Of a DNA stretch of 64,000 bases, positions 33,431-46,300 are shown one piece after another (position 1 is the stretch's first letter; the number at the start of each line of letters is the position of its first letter). The position numbers were made by a program, and so were the translations under genes. Origin of the DNA: Seriola aureovittata (Eukaryota; Chordata; Actinopteri; Carangiformes; Carangidae); NCBI RefSeq assembly GCF_021018895.1, contig NC_079384.1, forward strand, positions 4,884,140 through 4,948,139. Reading direction: 5' to 3'. The notes beneath the pieces are model-generated. The model worked only from the letters and a program-made list of their open reading frames with translations. It was not told the origin of the DNA and did no database searches.

Positions 33431-36400
33431 AGGCCACTGAATGATGGTTTCTTAGAAGCAACTGGCTCAAGGGAATCGTGAATCTTGGATTAATAATGTT
33501 TTTCTTTGAGTGACTTAATTTGAGAGAGAAATAGTCACTAATTCGCGCCCATGCTTAATGAACATTTTATCCTTGTTACTGGCAAAGCTTCATATTCCAC
33601 AGTTAAGATTTCAAAATAAAGTCATTTTTGACTAAAATGATCTATTGTGTGATGTACTTGACACCATTAACTTAGCTGGTAGCCCCATTAAGTGTCTCCA
33701 CAATGGCTGCCGGTTACTGCAGGTCCTGCTGAATGATAACAGCTCTTCTTATGCAAGACAATGTCACACTGAACTCCACTGAGTTTCTACCACATCATTT
33801 TCTCTCTCGGTCTCTCGCTCTCTGTTTCTAATTTCTGGCATCTCTTGTCGTCTGTCAGTGTGAAATTCCCTGAAGGTTTGGCAGAATTCGTGAAATTTCT
33901 CCCATCAGACATCTGCTCCAGGGTTCCTCTGCAGTTTTGTCTGGCAGGAGATTTGAGCACTGCTGCTGCTCTGTTCCAACTACTGGGAGAGAAAACTCAG
34001 GCGGCTCAGTTTTCTGATTGCTCTTATCCACAACGATTTACAATGAGTGTAATGGCACAAAACGCTCCAGTTTATTTTTTGAACATGGTTAACGGTGAGA
34101 CTTCAATAGAAAGCCGATGTGCGGCGAGAGTAGCAGAATGTGCTCTTTTAGCTTTTTTATCCCCTGAAATATCAAATACAATTAATTATTTTTACATTTA
34201 GACGGAAAATATGAGATATGAAAGTGATTAGATATACAATTAATGATCCAATTACAGGGGCGGTCAGGGCAGAGGTGGATTTGATTCAGAGAGTAAAGTG
34301 CAGATGTTTGGTGTGTGTTGAAGTTGTTGAAGCATCACTCATGACATTTTCTCCAAGAATATCATGAATAATTAATAAGCTTATGTGGCTTAGTGCTGCA
34401 TCGAGAATCACAAGGAAGAAGAAATATCTAATGTTATTTTGATCTTAATGCCAGATGCGTTGCGCAGGATGTGATACATGTTTTCAGTTGGTTTGGCGTA
34501 AACAGAAGTGGAAAATACTGTGAGCGGTCGCAGCCTTTCAAAGGAGCAACACACGTCCTTTTTTATATCTTGGAGGATATTCTGTGTGTGTGTGTAAACT
34601 AGTCAGGCGGCAGTGAATCACTACAAAATGAATGAAATGGGTTTGGGGCAGCGATTAGCTTAGTGACTCAGTGGGCACTGGTGCACTGATGAGTAAGTCA
34701 CATGTTTCCAAAGCGGTAAATTATATTGATGTAAAGACCAACATCATAAAGCCTGAGTTGAGCCAGGGCACTGACGTCAAGTTTGCATTGGCTGACTGGA
34801 ATCAGGTGTTTCATACATGCTTCACAATCATTGGCTCATTCACAGCTGTGCGGCCAGTAACGCCCAATCACATTACTACAGGTAAACACATCTAACTGTA
34901 TAACCGTTTGCTATTAATGTTTAGTTCCTTGAGTGGTGATATAAAAAGCAATGAAAAATGTCTATATGCTTTGTGTATTGACATTTTTGAGGTCAATCAG
35001 CTCCTCGTGTCTCATTCTACAACAACAGTTTGAAGGAAATAGGGATGTTTGTGACTTTATAGCTATCAAACTTAAAATATAAAACCAGTAGAGAAACAAA
35101 TTCAACATCCTGAGAGGGATCCTTGAGATCATTCTTGTTCTTGGGATCCTGAACTCTGATGGGTTCCATCCATTCCCATCATTCCTTGCAACACGCAATC
35201 CACACAGGCAGACATTCTGCATACACATACAGTATGAATTACATCAGCACAGACACAAACACAGACATTCCCCCTGCAATGCTGTATCCTATCCGTGCTG
35301 GACTGGGACAACAAAAGAAAAAACGACCATGGTATTTTGGCCCAGACCGACCCACCGCAGTCGATCACACGCCACCCAATTCATGTTCCTCTGAATCTAA
35401 TAACGGTGATTTGAACAGAAAACAGAAGGCCTGGAGGCTGTACGTGAAATGTAATTGTTTTCATAAATTTAAATTGTACTATTAGTTTACTGATAGCACA
35501 CAGTTCATGGTTCGTGTTAAGCCAGTGTTACCTCACTTTCAGCGTCTCCCTAAACAAGTTGCAAGACATAGCTGAACAAATTGTAGCCTCAACTACTTTC
35601 TGACATTAAGGTTTAATGTTTCAACTTCTCAAACATCCTGGTAGCAAAACATAAAAAACCCCCCAAACAATACAAAACAAAGCAAACACCACACTGACCC
35701 TTTTTTTTTTTTTTAAATTGGAAGCTTGAACAAAAAAGGGAGCGTGGTGCGCTTTGCGTTTTGCAACCTGAAGCGCTCTCATAAAGTAGCAAGCTAGCCA
35801 GACTGAAGCAGAGCAAAGCGTACAGAATTTGTTTTATTTTTAATGTTATCAACATAACTGCAAACGCCAGCTATAGTAAGTTCCATTTTATCAAGGGGGA
35901 GCTTAATGGATTCCTGGACTCCAGCGCAGAGTAGCCTGATGCCAATCGTCATCATCTCTCGTTACATTTGGGCAACAAGCCCAGTGTTAATAAATTCTAC
36001 TCTACCTCCGCTCTCGCCCTCATCTCTGTCCCTCTTCTGTAGCCGCCACCGCCATCATTGGCTACGGCTGCTGAATAAAGTCCTGCAGAAAACATATCAG
36101 TATGTTTTGCATATCTGGCAGCATCTGCCTGAAGGGCTTGTCTGTTTCTGGCCTGCAATTTCTCTACACCTCCGTTGCGTTTTGTCTTATCCATTTTGGC
36201 GCTCTCTCTCTCTCTTTTTTTTTTTTTTTGCAGATGCACTGTTTAATAAAGGCACTGATCCCAAAGGGGGAGGGGTTTAAAGATGTGATTGGGTCAGTCC
36301 AGAGGAAAACCGATGCGCTGATCTACCTGGGCTGAAAAAGTGCTCGGCCTGACGGATGTCCAATCCAGCTCTGCATCGTATTGAGTTGTGAGCGTTTGTG

Positions 36401-36941
36401 TGTATGTCTGCAGGCTGCATGGTTTCTGCTGTTTGTGCTATATAACTTCATACGGAGGTTTATTATCTTTTAGTTTTGTCTCTATCTTTCGTTGGATCAC
36501 CGCTGCGACTGTTGCAGATGTTGCACGATCATTTAATTTTCAGATTCTTGAATCTAATCCTTCGCAGTGAAGATTAAATTAAGATTTGTTTCTTGTTCTC
36601 TTGGTCTCATAATATTGTTAAAAATATGCACTGATTTAAAAAACATGGCCAGGTGGTGGTGTGTTTAAGTGTTGATGAAAAGCACTGACAACCAAGTCGT
36701 GTTGGCTTTCAAGCAGCTACAGCTTTATGTAACTCAAGAGGCTATCGCATTCATGTGATCCTGTTCATGAAGTCTGTGTTTACTTATTGTCTAGGTTTCA
36801 CTTTCTGATAATATAATCTAGCCTTTGAATGCAATACTGGTCGGAAAAACAAAAGGAAAAGACATTTAAAAATTGGTAGACAGTAACACAATTATTTACA
36901 TATTTCTGATTCTCTTAAACTCCTTTTATTTTCTTTTTCAG
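33431..36941. other. Non-coding stretch, no gene recognised
   Basis: A 118-codon frame at 33845-34201 opens on a non-ATG codon and has no recognisable domain. Another frame at 35906-36280 spans a CT/T-rich run. A strong polypyrimidine-CAG acceptor-like site ends at 36233, but no convincing exon follows it. Otherwise nothing is seen. Confidence 0.4.
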
Positions 36942-37105
36942 ATGTCTCTTCGCTGTCAGGTGTACGAGTCTGGCAGAGAACTGGCCTGTGATAGTTCCTG
37001 TGCTGATACATATAATGTGTGTTATGGGCCTTCAGGACCTAAAGTCTGTAATCTGTTAAAGTGTCCAGCTGCCTCTTACAGCCAGCGGCACCGAAGAGGG
37101 GAGAG
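36942..37105 (+). CDS. Possible coding exon of an unknown cysteine-rich protein (low confidence)
   Basis: A strong acceptor (TTATTTTCTTTTTCAG) immediately precedes an open 164-bp segment that ends in a donor, GAGAG|GTAATG. The frame begins with ATG and encodes about 54 residues with six cysteines (RCQVYESGREL, CDSSCADTYNVCYG, KVCNLLKC), ending in a basic run. Only one frame is open. Cysteine spacing and splice-like borders make it look coding, but I do not recognise the family. I could not find a partner exon in a compatible phase. A chance open frame remains quite possible. Confidence 0.25.
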
Positions 37106-37524
37106 GTAATGCTTTTTCCATCACAACAGTCGTCACGATTGTGGTCAAATACTTTCTCTCCTGAAGTCTTGGAATATTCTGTGCGACTGTCATCAATTTG
37201 CCTTTGTGTCAACAATCATACAGGTAGAAATTCATGGGAAAAAGAGTCCAATTAGTACACTGAAAGTAATTATAAAATGACCAAATTTCTTGTATTTTTG
37301 TGGGTATTTTAGCAGCGGTGCATGAAATACAGCACATCAGCCATATTCCTGCCACTACCGCTGGCTACTGATGCGAATGTGAGCACTGTTAAAGTCAGTG
37401 GAGGATAACTTTGAGGAAAAATTGCTTCTTTCATGCATTTACATATATTTATACTTTGCACTGCTTTATCTGTGAGTGACGTACAATTCTAACATTAACT
37501 GTGATTTCTTTAATAAACTTGCAG

Positions 37525-37616
37525 AGGAGGATGAACTTGCTCTCAGTCTGCTACAGCTCCACAAGCTTCCACCAATGAAGTGGAGCAACCTGAGTAACCT
37601 GGGAGGCAACGCTCTG
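37525..37616 (+). CDS. Possible exon, unknown (very low confidence)
   Basis: An acceptor-like ATAAACTTGCAG precedes an open segment reading EDELALSLLQLHKLPPMKW and SNLSNLGGNALV. This has a plausible helical composition and ends at a weak GGTGCA donor. Its frame does not join directly to the cysteine-rich candidate at 36942-37105, where the phase would give a stop. I list it because both lie within 700 bp on the same strand. No family is recognised. Confidence 0.15.
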
Positions 37617-39395
37617 GTGCAAAAAAAAAGAAGCAAACAAACATTTGATTTTGAAAAGGGAGGGGGGAAATATTCCTGTTTCTGCATTTGGTTAAATTCC
37701 TTTAGCTGTAATGTAAGATCTCCAAACAGGGAATCATTCAGTCTTTTTTTGTCTCCCTGTTTACTTCACGGTCACATCTGTTCCCTGTCATCTTGATTCC
37801 TTGTAGTCAGCATTTCTACTGAAAATACAGCTTTCCTATTCCTTTCTGTAACTGTTATAGTAAGGTAATGTTAGCTGAGTCTTCCCTTAAACTGCATGAG
37901 GAGTTGGAGTGTAGCGGTAGGTGTCGGCAGGTGGTAATTTTCCAAATGATTGGAGGTTTTTTATGACAGGCCACTAAAGAGAAACACACTAGAATACAAA
38001 CAGATAAAACAGCTTTAGGTTGTAACAAGTTTTTCATACTCTTTGAATCTTATTAAATTACTCCTGAGATATACATCTACACTGGTGATTATCAAACTTA
38101 AGTTTTTCATTCAAATATCACATCCACAATGTCAAATGTCATATTTAAAAACTAAAGCTGCATTTCCCAATCTGACCTGATGGAGACAGTAAAGGACCAT
38201 GTAAAAGCCCAGGTTTCTACTCAGCAGTAAGAGATGTGTGCCCCAGCACGTCCGATACAGGAAGGAGATCATTACAGGCAATAAATTAAAAAAAAAAAAA
38301 AAGTATTGACACCATATGCTCTGTATTTCTCTGCTGCTCTTTTCCTCTGCTTCACGCCTTTGGCAAAATTTCACGTCTTCAGAAATGTGCAACAGGTACC
38401 GACTGGTGTTCAGTTCCTGCAGCAATACATGGCCTTTTGAAGGAACTGAATCCTACAGTTGTTACACAAGGCCTCTGAACATCGTTCTCCACATGAGTGG
38501 GATGAGATGAAATTCCCCCTGTGATCCACATTATCAGCTCATCGTTTAACTTATTTACCCCTGAGGAACAGACGAGCACTGGAAAGTAAGATAATGTGTG
38601 TGTGTGTGTGTGTGTGTGTGTGTCAGCCAATAGCGCCTAGATAAGATCCCACTCACCACATAAACACACATGTGCCATTTAAGTAGGAAGCATGTATACT
38701 GCTTCATACTGTTCGGAACAGAAAGCTCAGACAGAGCTGCCATATGTTCAGGAACTATATAGATGGTAAAAACACATTTAAAAAAGAAAAAACTTCATAC
38801 AAGTAAGAACTTTATAAAGAAGTTGTGAACTGTTCTCTATGTAGAAAACAGATGTGGGTAACTAAACAAGAACTTTAGTGTCATGATACCCAAATGCTTG
38901 AGAAGTAGTTGAAAGAATTAGCTCCTGAAAGTTACAGCGAGCTCCTCTGTAGAAAACGTGAAACGATAGCAGCATATTCACTGACTTCATTTTAAATACT
39001 ACTAGATAATGTTACTGTTCTGCTTTTATAGAAAGATCCTTTTAGCCTGTCTTGGAAAAACTATCATGACAGTGACATAATAATGACAGCTACTGTACGT
39101 GTATATTGCCCTATCATCTTCCACCGTCTCTGCGCAGTTACGTCGACTGTAACGCTGTTTGGACATGATGTGTCATTCTTTCAGGCTGTGCTCGAGCTTT
39201 CCATTCGTTCTCGCCAGCAAAGTCAGAGTCCAGTGCATCTTCGTCTGGCTGAGTCTCTCAGATCTAAGCTCAGATGCATAAAAGTGCAAACTGAACCGAG
39301 AAAGTGGCACTTTTTTTTGTTTATAGCACATTTCTTCTGTTTGTCAGCGGCATGTTTTAGCCACCACAGCTAGCTGCCCTGCGGATGGCAGCGTC
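37617..39395. other. Non-coding stretch with a TG microsatellite
   Basis: No gene recognised. It contains an A-run near 38287-38301 and a (TG)n run at 38595-38623 of about 14 units. Confidence 0.5.
38595..38623. repeat. (TG)n microsatellite, about 14 units
   Basis: A perfect TG run of 29 bp. Confidence 0.95.
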
Positions 39396-39716
39396 CACCA
39401 CTTTAGTCCAGGCTGAATTATCTCAAGAACTATTGGAGCGGTTGCAATGACATTTTGTACAGGCATTCATGGTGCCCAGAGGATTAATTATAATGACTGA
39501 TTTGTGTTTTGCATGAATTGTCTCAACAATGACTGGATGCATTGGCATGAAATTTGGATCAGACATTCATATTTCCCTCCAAAGTGAGTAGTTCTAATGT
39601 TGGTGAACTGTCCAATACTTTGATTTATGACTTAACACAATCCTATGAATCTTAGCTGTGCTTTTATTTTTTTTAGTGCTAATGAGCAAATGTTAGCATT
39701 GGAACACATTTAACGA
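39396..39716 (+). repeat. Interspersed repeat of a family I recall as abundant in acanthomorphs
   Basis: Key words are CCACTTTAGTCCAGGCTGAA, TATCTCAAGAACTATTGGAG, CATTTTGTACAGGCATTCAT, GTGCCCAGAGGATTAAT, TCCAATACTTTGATTTATGA and GTGCTAATGAGCAAATGTTA. I recall the same order from a widespread spiny-rayed fish repeat, with internal near-repeats of the CTCAACAACTATTGGATGG type. It has no coding capacity and the class is not clear. The copy is diverged and probably truncated. Confidence 0.65.
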
Positions 39717-39984
39717 AGGTGACCATCATCAACATGATGCACAGTGTCTATTGCACAGGAGGCGCCGTGTGACCAGCGCGTTAGCAGAGCGTCAGCAGCA
39801 GCTCTGGTGCTACACAGGAGGTGTTCACAGTAACTGCACACGCATGTTTCGGACAGTCTGAAACCAATACGTAGTCACTGTGATGTAGAGATGAAGTGTA
39901 AAAATACACTTTGGGTTGTGTTTTGCCGTTTTAAAGAATATCAGTGCTGGATAGTGCTATTAAGGAACCAAAAATCATCCTACC

Positions 39985-40185
39985 ATCATTAAAGATACAG
40001 TTCATTGTTCACTGTCAACAGTTTTCATAGGGACTATTTCTTTGGCAGAAGGTAATTTCTAATGAAAACTGTTCAAAGTGAGGTTTTGAGTTAAGTAACA
40101 GGAACACAATCTCCAGAAAAAGATTATTTTCTGGTCCTGTTAGAGCCGAAAATTAAATTAGTTTGGGTGAACTAACCCTTTAGGC
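39985..40185. repeat. Possible short inverted-end repeat (MITE or SINE)
   Basis: The left edge TAAAGATACAGTTCATTG and the reverse complement of the right edge, TAAAGGGTTAGTTCACCC, are similar. The inner GAAAACTGTTCAAAGTGAGG is a word I recall from dispersed fish repeats. Limits and class are tentative. Confidence 0.35.
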
Positions 40186-41399
40186 TTCTCTTTCTGTAGT
40201 AGCGTTGCCTCTGTCTCCTTCTCTCCATCTCTTTGCTCCTCTCTCACACTCACACCCACCATCAGTCCCTGCCCTCATCAGTTACAGTACATGATCTCAG
40301 GGATTATCAGCCAGCAACACTTGGCGCTTGTTAATGATGTCATCATTAGCTCCCCGTGGGGACGTTGAGGTCAGCCGAGGAATGATAAAGGGCTTTTAGT
40401 TAAACACCAGAATCGTGTTGTTAACCCCGAAATTGGTAGTACAAACAAGATTACTGTGTTTTTGGAGGAAGTCAGTCTTCGGAGACTTGGCTGTGGTACT
40501 GAGTGCTGTTCCAAGAATCTGGGTTTCTGTGGGTGGGAAAAGGAAGATGGGCACAATGTGGGAGGTTCAAACAAAATACTGTCTGAGAAGAAACGAGACA
40601 GTGAGATTACATTTTGCATTGCACATTTAGGATTTTGTCAGTCAAAATGTGGAGCTGTGGTTTCTTCCTTCTGAAACTGTGGACAGCCTTGTCGCCTGTC
40701 ACTGTACTGCAGTGCAGCTACTCATGGTTACACACTTCAAATGTACTCAACATTAATGCAAAAATATGCAGCATGGATTAAGTGTATGACCCAGTGTTGA
40801 CATCCAAGCAGAACACTGACACATTTATTTTGTTTTCCAGCTTTTTCCATTTCAGTTGTCCAATTTATTTCACCCCTCTTGCTTTGTTGTTGATTGTGTT
40901 GATAAGAAACCCCCGACTTCGCTTGATCGCTGCTACAGGAAAATCATTACTGGATCATTTGTGACTGTGTTGTCCAGGTTGCCGTCTGTTTTTGAGTTCA
41001 AACACACTTACAGAATATACCACAAAGTTGTACATTTGAATTGACCAAATACAGTAGTATAGTTCATCTTGTGATAAAGGCAGGCCTGGCTGCAGAACAA
41101 AGGGACTTAAGATGTATCTAAAATTAGTGGGGGTGTGTTAATGCAGATTGTCTGTCTAGTACATTTATGCATGTAAATGATATGATAATGATATGATAAT
41201 GTTATTTGGACAATTAGCAAACACTAGCAGACAGAAGCTGTCCAGCTGCAATGCTTTTGCACCTCCATAGAAACGGGTCTAGATAAAGGTAAAGTTTAAA
41301 GATTTTTTAGGTAATCCCTTTATTTCTTTTTTTGTCAAGTGTTAAATGAGAAGCTCAAGACCACTCTCATGTGGTGGAGTTGGGATGAGCAACTAGCAT
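40186..41399. other. Non-coding stretch, no feature recognised
   Basis: Only short open frames without family features. No transposon termini or RNA genes seen. Confidence 0.5.
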
Positions 41400-41448
41400 A
41401 GCTTAGCATAAAGACTTTACGCTAGCTAAGCAGTCTTTATGCTAAGCT
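41400..41448. repeat. Perfect 17-bp inverted repeat (hairpin) with 15-nt loop
   Basis: AGCTTAGCATAAAGACT at 41400-41416 is the exact reverse complement of 41432-41448. The loop is TTACGCTAGCTAAGC. The arm sequence is a word I recall from a dispersed fish repeat, so the hairpin probably arose from two inverted repeat fragments and is not an RNA gene. Confidence 0.8.
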
Positions 41449-41639
41449 AGGTTCGCATCGCTACGCCTACCTACACCTAAGATCACTAGTATAAAAGCTG
41501 TATCTTGTTCTTTTTCTGTACACAAACAGAAATGGAAAAATAACATTATTTGTGGATTTAAGGCTATTTCTTGACGAACTAAAATCCTGTGCAGTGTCCC
41601 TTTAAGTGTCCATTAAATTAACGGTTTAACATTTATTTT

Positions 41640-41735
41640 TGAGTGAGCTTTAGAGGTTTTATAGGCACATTTTCCTATTTTGGACAGAGCCAGAAGAGCT
41701 GTTTTCCTGCTATTTGCAGTTATGCTAGACTAACC
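41640..41735 (+). repeat. Fragment of an interspersed repeat
   Basis: GTGAGCTTTAGAGGTTTTAT, then TTTTGGACAGAGCCAGAAGA and GCTGTTTTCCTGCTATTTGC, followed by a short TATGCTAGACTAA. This is the order of a common fish repeat whose other part carries the GCTTAGCATAAAGACT word found at 41400. The two fragments probably belong to one decayed or rearranged insertion. Confidence 0.5.
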
Positions 41736-42397
41736 GCTTTGTGGTTTCAATGGCTCGTCTCAACACACAGACTTGAAGGTGGTATCAATCTTTTCATCTG
41801 ACTCTTCGCAAATATGCGTTTCCCAAAATGTGAAACTGCAAAATGATTCACACCCAGTGCATTTGTGAATTTCCGTAGAAACTGGCACCTGAAATGTAAT
41901 ATGTTTCATATGGAAACCTGTTCTGTGATTGTCCCAGGTTATTGGAACCTTGGACTGCTTCTTGAAAACACTTTTCAAAGGCGAAATGCACTTTCACTGT
42001 AAAGTAATTGTAAAGCATGTGAGTCTTTCGTCTAAATATAGTGCACAGGTGTATTGCTGTTCCCGTATCTATGTATCCAATGAGTGGGGAAGCCCCGGTC
42101 TGAGCTAATGACTGCTGTTGATCAGCTGTTCCCCTGAGTCAGCACGTAATCCCCCTCAGCTAGAGCAGATGACTGACACTTCAGCACCTTCCCTCCAACC
42201 CCCCCACACCTCACACCCACTACTCCAGCCCCTCCAGGTGTGTAACATAGCTTTAATTTAATGTGTGTGTGTGTGGACATAGATGACCCTCGCAGCTGCA
42301 GTGTCACTGACATCAGCACTGCAGCTTTTGGAAGACCCCTCTAATTAGACCTGGGTGCCCTGTCATCACATGCTGCTGTTATCCCCCAAGCAGCTGG

Positions 42398-42400
<3 letters not shown>

Positions 42401-42439
<39 letters not shown>
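42401..42439. repeat. (AC)n microsatellite, about 19 units
   Basis: A perfect AC run. Downstream imperfect AC-rich words extend to about 42485. Confidence 0.95.
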
Positions 42440-42443
<4 letters not shown>

Positions 42444-43003
42444 CACGCACTCATAGACACACACAGGTGCTCCCACCCACACAGGTGTCCAGAGACAAAT
42501 ATCATAGCAACCTTTTGGGAAGCAGAACAAGACAAGACACAACATAAAACAACAAATGTAGCAACTAAAAAAAGCAGCCAACGATATAAATGCTATAAAA
42601 GTTAAAAACTTAGATTAATCGTAACAAGAGACGCACCAATCCAACTTTTTCCATTACAAGTGATTTTGTTTTCCCAAATTTAATTTGATAACCTCTCTGA
42701 GTGGAACTATGTAGTATTTTATGTGTAAGATAAAGTGAGGCTGAAAACACATCAGTTATCAGCTAAAAGAACTGATGGTATACACCGATGTCTTTGTCGC
42801 TAAAAGGTTGTTATTAATGCAACATGTAATAATACTGTATGAGTCGTGCTGTTGGCAGCAGGGGCGGCTTTTCTGAATGCTGTGGTTGATGTAATGTAAT
42901 CGTTTTTATACAGTAAAACAACTTCAGTATTTGTACTTTTTGTTCAGGTTTCGATGCCATTAGTGGCACAATGTCACGTTGACCAATGATTTTCTCTGTT
43001 TAA

Positions 43004-43364
43004 AGGACCCATATTTTACACTTTATATTTATAGTTTAAAGAAACAAAAACCATCTCAATGTAGTTTTACATCTCCTCTCTCAGGCTTGTCTCTGGAGCC
43101 TCTCTTCTGATTGGCTGACTGTTTTATGAGTGATTGAATAAAGATATAGCAGATTTCAGGTAAACACTCAGAGAAATCAAATCCTGCAAGGTTGGATGGT
43201 GGGCTTTGTTGTGACATCACAAAGTTACAGAAGTCCTGACAGATTGTTTTTAGGGCTCAGTGTCTGAATACAAGCTGTGTTATTTTCTCTGTGGACTGAG
43301 CGCTTTGATACTTTCACAGTATTAATATAGACATAGAGATCTCACTGTATACAATATGGGACCT
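43004..43364. mobile_element. piggyBac-type MITE flanked by TTAA
   Basis: TTAA at 43000-43003 and 43365-43368 flank an element that starts AGGACCCATATT and ends, read in reverse complement, AGGTCCCATATT (11 of 12 matching). TTAA target duplications together with short inverted ends are the hallmark of piggyBac transposition. The 361-bp interior has no transposase frame. Internal words (CTCAGGCTTGTCTCTGGAGC, GGCTTTGTTGTGACATCACA) match a dispersed fish repeat I recall. Confidence 0.75.
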
Positions 43365-43368
43365 TTAA

Positions 43369-46300
43369 AGGAGATGGGTGATGCTGTTTATTTTTATTTT
43401 CCTATCATTTCTGCATCTAAACCAAGCTAAACCACGTGTAGCCGTAGCCTGGGTAACAGCCAGTTGCTAACACATCGGTGGGTGACTAACCTGGCAGGAT
43501 GCTGACTGTGGCAGCTGGTAGTGATTCAGCAACACGGAGCATTTAAAAAACGGTTTGAGCTTTCGAAAACCACACGGACCGAATGTGTTAACTGTGTTCT
43601 GGGCAATGGGCTCTCCTCAAGCCAAATAGCTTCAAGATTACAAGCGTCACAGCACAATTCTTCAGAGGTCTTCAAAGGAGAGAAATTGGCAGTTTTGTTC
43701 AAGAGCTCAACAAAAGCTTTATTACCGAACAATGTTTTACACAGTCACACAAGGTAATTTGGAAGGAAGTGCAAAAAAATACAGGGATGCAGGAATGGAA
43801 TTGCAAATTAATTTGGTCTTTGTTATCATTCTCTGCTCACCTGGATTAGATCTTAGATGAATTCTACAATATAAACTGTAATACAGAATACCAATTTGTG
43901 CTGTAATGGATGGGGATTTAAATGTTTCAGGATTATTATGAAGTACATAAAACATCCTGGCCATTCCTCCCTTGTAACTTGCACACTTTTTGTATGAAAA
44001 GTTCGAGTCAACCCGCCCACCCTGTCAAACCCAGGCTGTATATAGACACAAATTACTGCCTATTGCTAATTTCCCTTGTAATTACAGGTTCGGCTCCGCT
44101 CTAGAATTCACTGATTATCCTGAGCAACACAAACCAGAGCTGTCAGAGTGTCAAAAGAGGGAATTTCCCAGGTTGAATTCCATTGAAAAAGTTTCAACGT
44201 TAAGAGTAAGACGCAGAGAGAGACAGACACAGAAAAAAATAGCTAAATATGGATTTTTTTTTTTCTTTGGATGACTGTTCGTATGCACTCTAGGATGTAA
44301 CATGAGTCTTCAACCAGTGTGAGCTGACAATGACATGAAAAAGATGGCATGTCCATGTTTTTGTACCTGCACTTTCTCCAGTTGTACCATTAAATTTCAG
44401 TATTTTTTAATGGGATCCAGACTGGAATTGGGCTTTAAAAAAATAAAAATAATAAAATAAAATATATGACTGTACAAAGCTTTGTGTTGGTCATAGTGAT
44501 AAGAAAATATATGAAGGGTAGAAAAAAAAAAGATGTTTCATGTGTCATGTAAAAACGCAGCCAAAGGGAGACGGAGGAAAACAATGAGAAAAGAGGGAGT
44601 TTCCTCTGACACAGGTTACCCTTCCTCTCGCTGCTGTGTTGACTTATCTCAGAGGTGAGTTGTGAAATTGAGAGGTGTCCTTTGACATCCATCTGGATCT
44701 GCTTGCCCCGACAAGTAGCCACCTGTGACCTGTGTGAACCTGTAGTAGCCTGAGCTGGAGACAGAGGGCCGACTCACACAGGGGCAGCCACTGAGGAAGC
44801 CCGTCTTAATGCAATACTTCAATTCTCAAACACCATATGTATATGTTGAACTCACTTGAGTGGGATTATGTCCTTGGTTTTTATTACTCAGCATCACAAT
44901 GCTCACAATTTATTCATGATCATTTATTTCATAATGTCTTTTTTATTTATTTAGTACCGGGACATTATGATTTCATATGGGACGAGTTGGGGAGCAAGTA
45001 AGAGATACACTCTGCAGTTGAGTACATCATAAGTCAACACACTTATGCATCTGGTATATTCAAATGAACTGTAATGCATCCACCTCTGCATATACTAATG
45101 CAAAAACTACAAAGTACAACATATGTAAATAAATCAAACACCTTATCTCATGATAAACAGCAAAATAGTGCATTGCAGGGGATACAACATTTAAAAGTAT
45201 AAGTGATATAAACACGGCACACAGACATCAGTGACGACAGTATAAGCATGTTGTGCCCCAGGTCCAACTTCTTTTCTTGTTCATATGGATAATGTGACCT
45301 GTGCTGTGTCACAAACCATGACAGGGGGTGTCAGACCCGATTAAATTACGTGTCAATTTAATTGGTGTGTGGTGAGTAAAATCAGTAACCATTTATATTA
45401 AGGCAGATGTCCTTTTTACATTTGTACCCTGTAGTTATTCTTAACTTTATTGCATTGAGGTGCATTTTTGTAATTTTCACAAACCACAGGAGCTTGAGGC
45501 CAGATGTTGCTGCACCCCTTGTAAACTTGCACACTCTGCCATTGAGATAAACTTCTGTACTTATTCTTTACTGCTTTTATCCTGCCTTTATATCTTCATT
45601 GTTATCCAGTAAAAATACATTTTCGTAGTAATGTCAGACTCCAGTGTCTGTTGATTTTTTGATTCCTTACGGGGTGTGCAGCGTAAATGTTCATCTTGCA
45701 CTACACTATTTAGCTTGAAACTAAATGTGTTGTGTCACTTTTGGTTTAAAATTGAACCTGTGCCCAGACACCAAGGTGGAATGACAAGTAAATTTCAGCT
45801 GAACCGCGCTGTGTGACTCCTCCAGTGACTTCATCTTAATGTGGCACGGTGTGTGCATGTGTGCCACCGTGGCATATCAACCAGTTGTAAATCTGCAATC
45901 AGCTCTAAACCCACAAAAGCGATCTAAAATGCAGTCTGTGCCTTTTTCTCTCTCGCTTGTTTATGAAGAAATTAGTCTAATTACGCATAAATAGAAAATG
46001 GCTTTGGTGAATTTACCTCATTTTGTTTGTCTAAATGGGCCTTGTTATGGCTTTACGTAAGCAGCACAGACCAGGGGCTGATCCGTAACTCAAATGATGT
46101 TATCAAACATGTGCTGCCCAGGTTTCACTGTAGCTGCATGAGTGTGGACGGAGGAACAGAGATGAAAACAAAAAAGGAAAGCCACAGAGAAAAAGGAAAG
46201 TAAGGGGATAATGAAGGACAGTAGTCGGATCCATAGCTCCATGGATTTTAGTGTACCTTAATTTGGCGACCGACCGCATTTCTTCATTTCTCTAGCTGTG

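Noticed and set aside
33845..34201. 118-codon + strand frame
   Set aside because: It opens on TTG with no good ATG, has no recognisable domain, and lies in otherwise non-coding DNA. Conservation data could reopen it.
41400..41448. microRNA precursor
   Set aside because: The stem is only 17 bp, with arms made of a dispersed repeat word, and there is no extended imperfect stem typical of a pre-miRNA.
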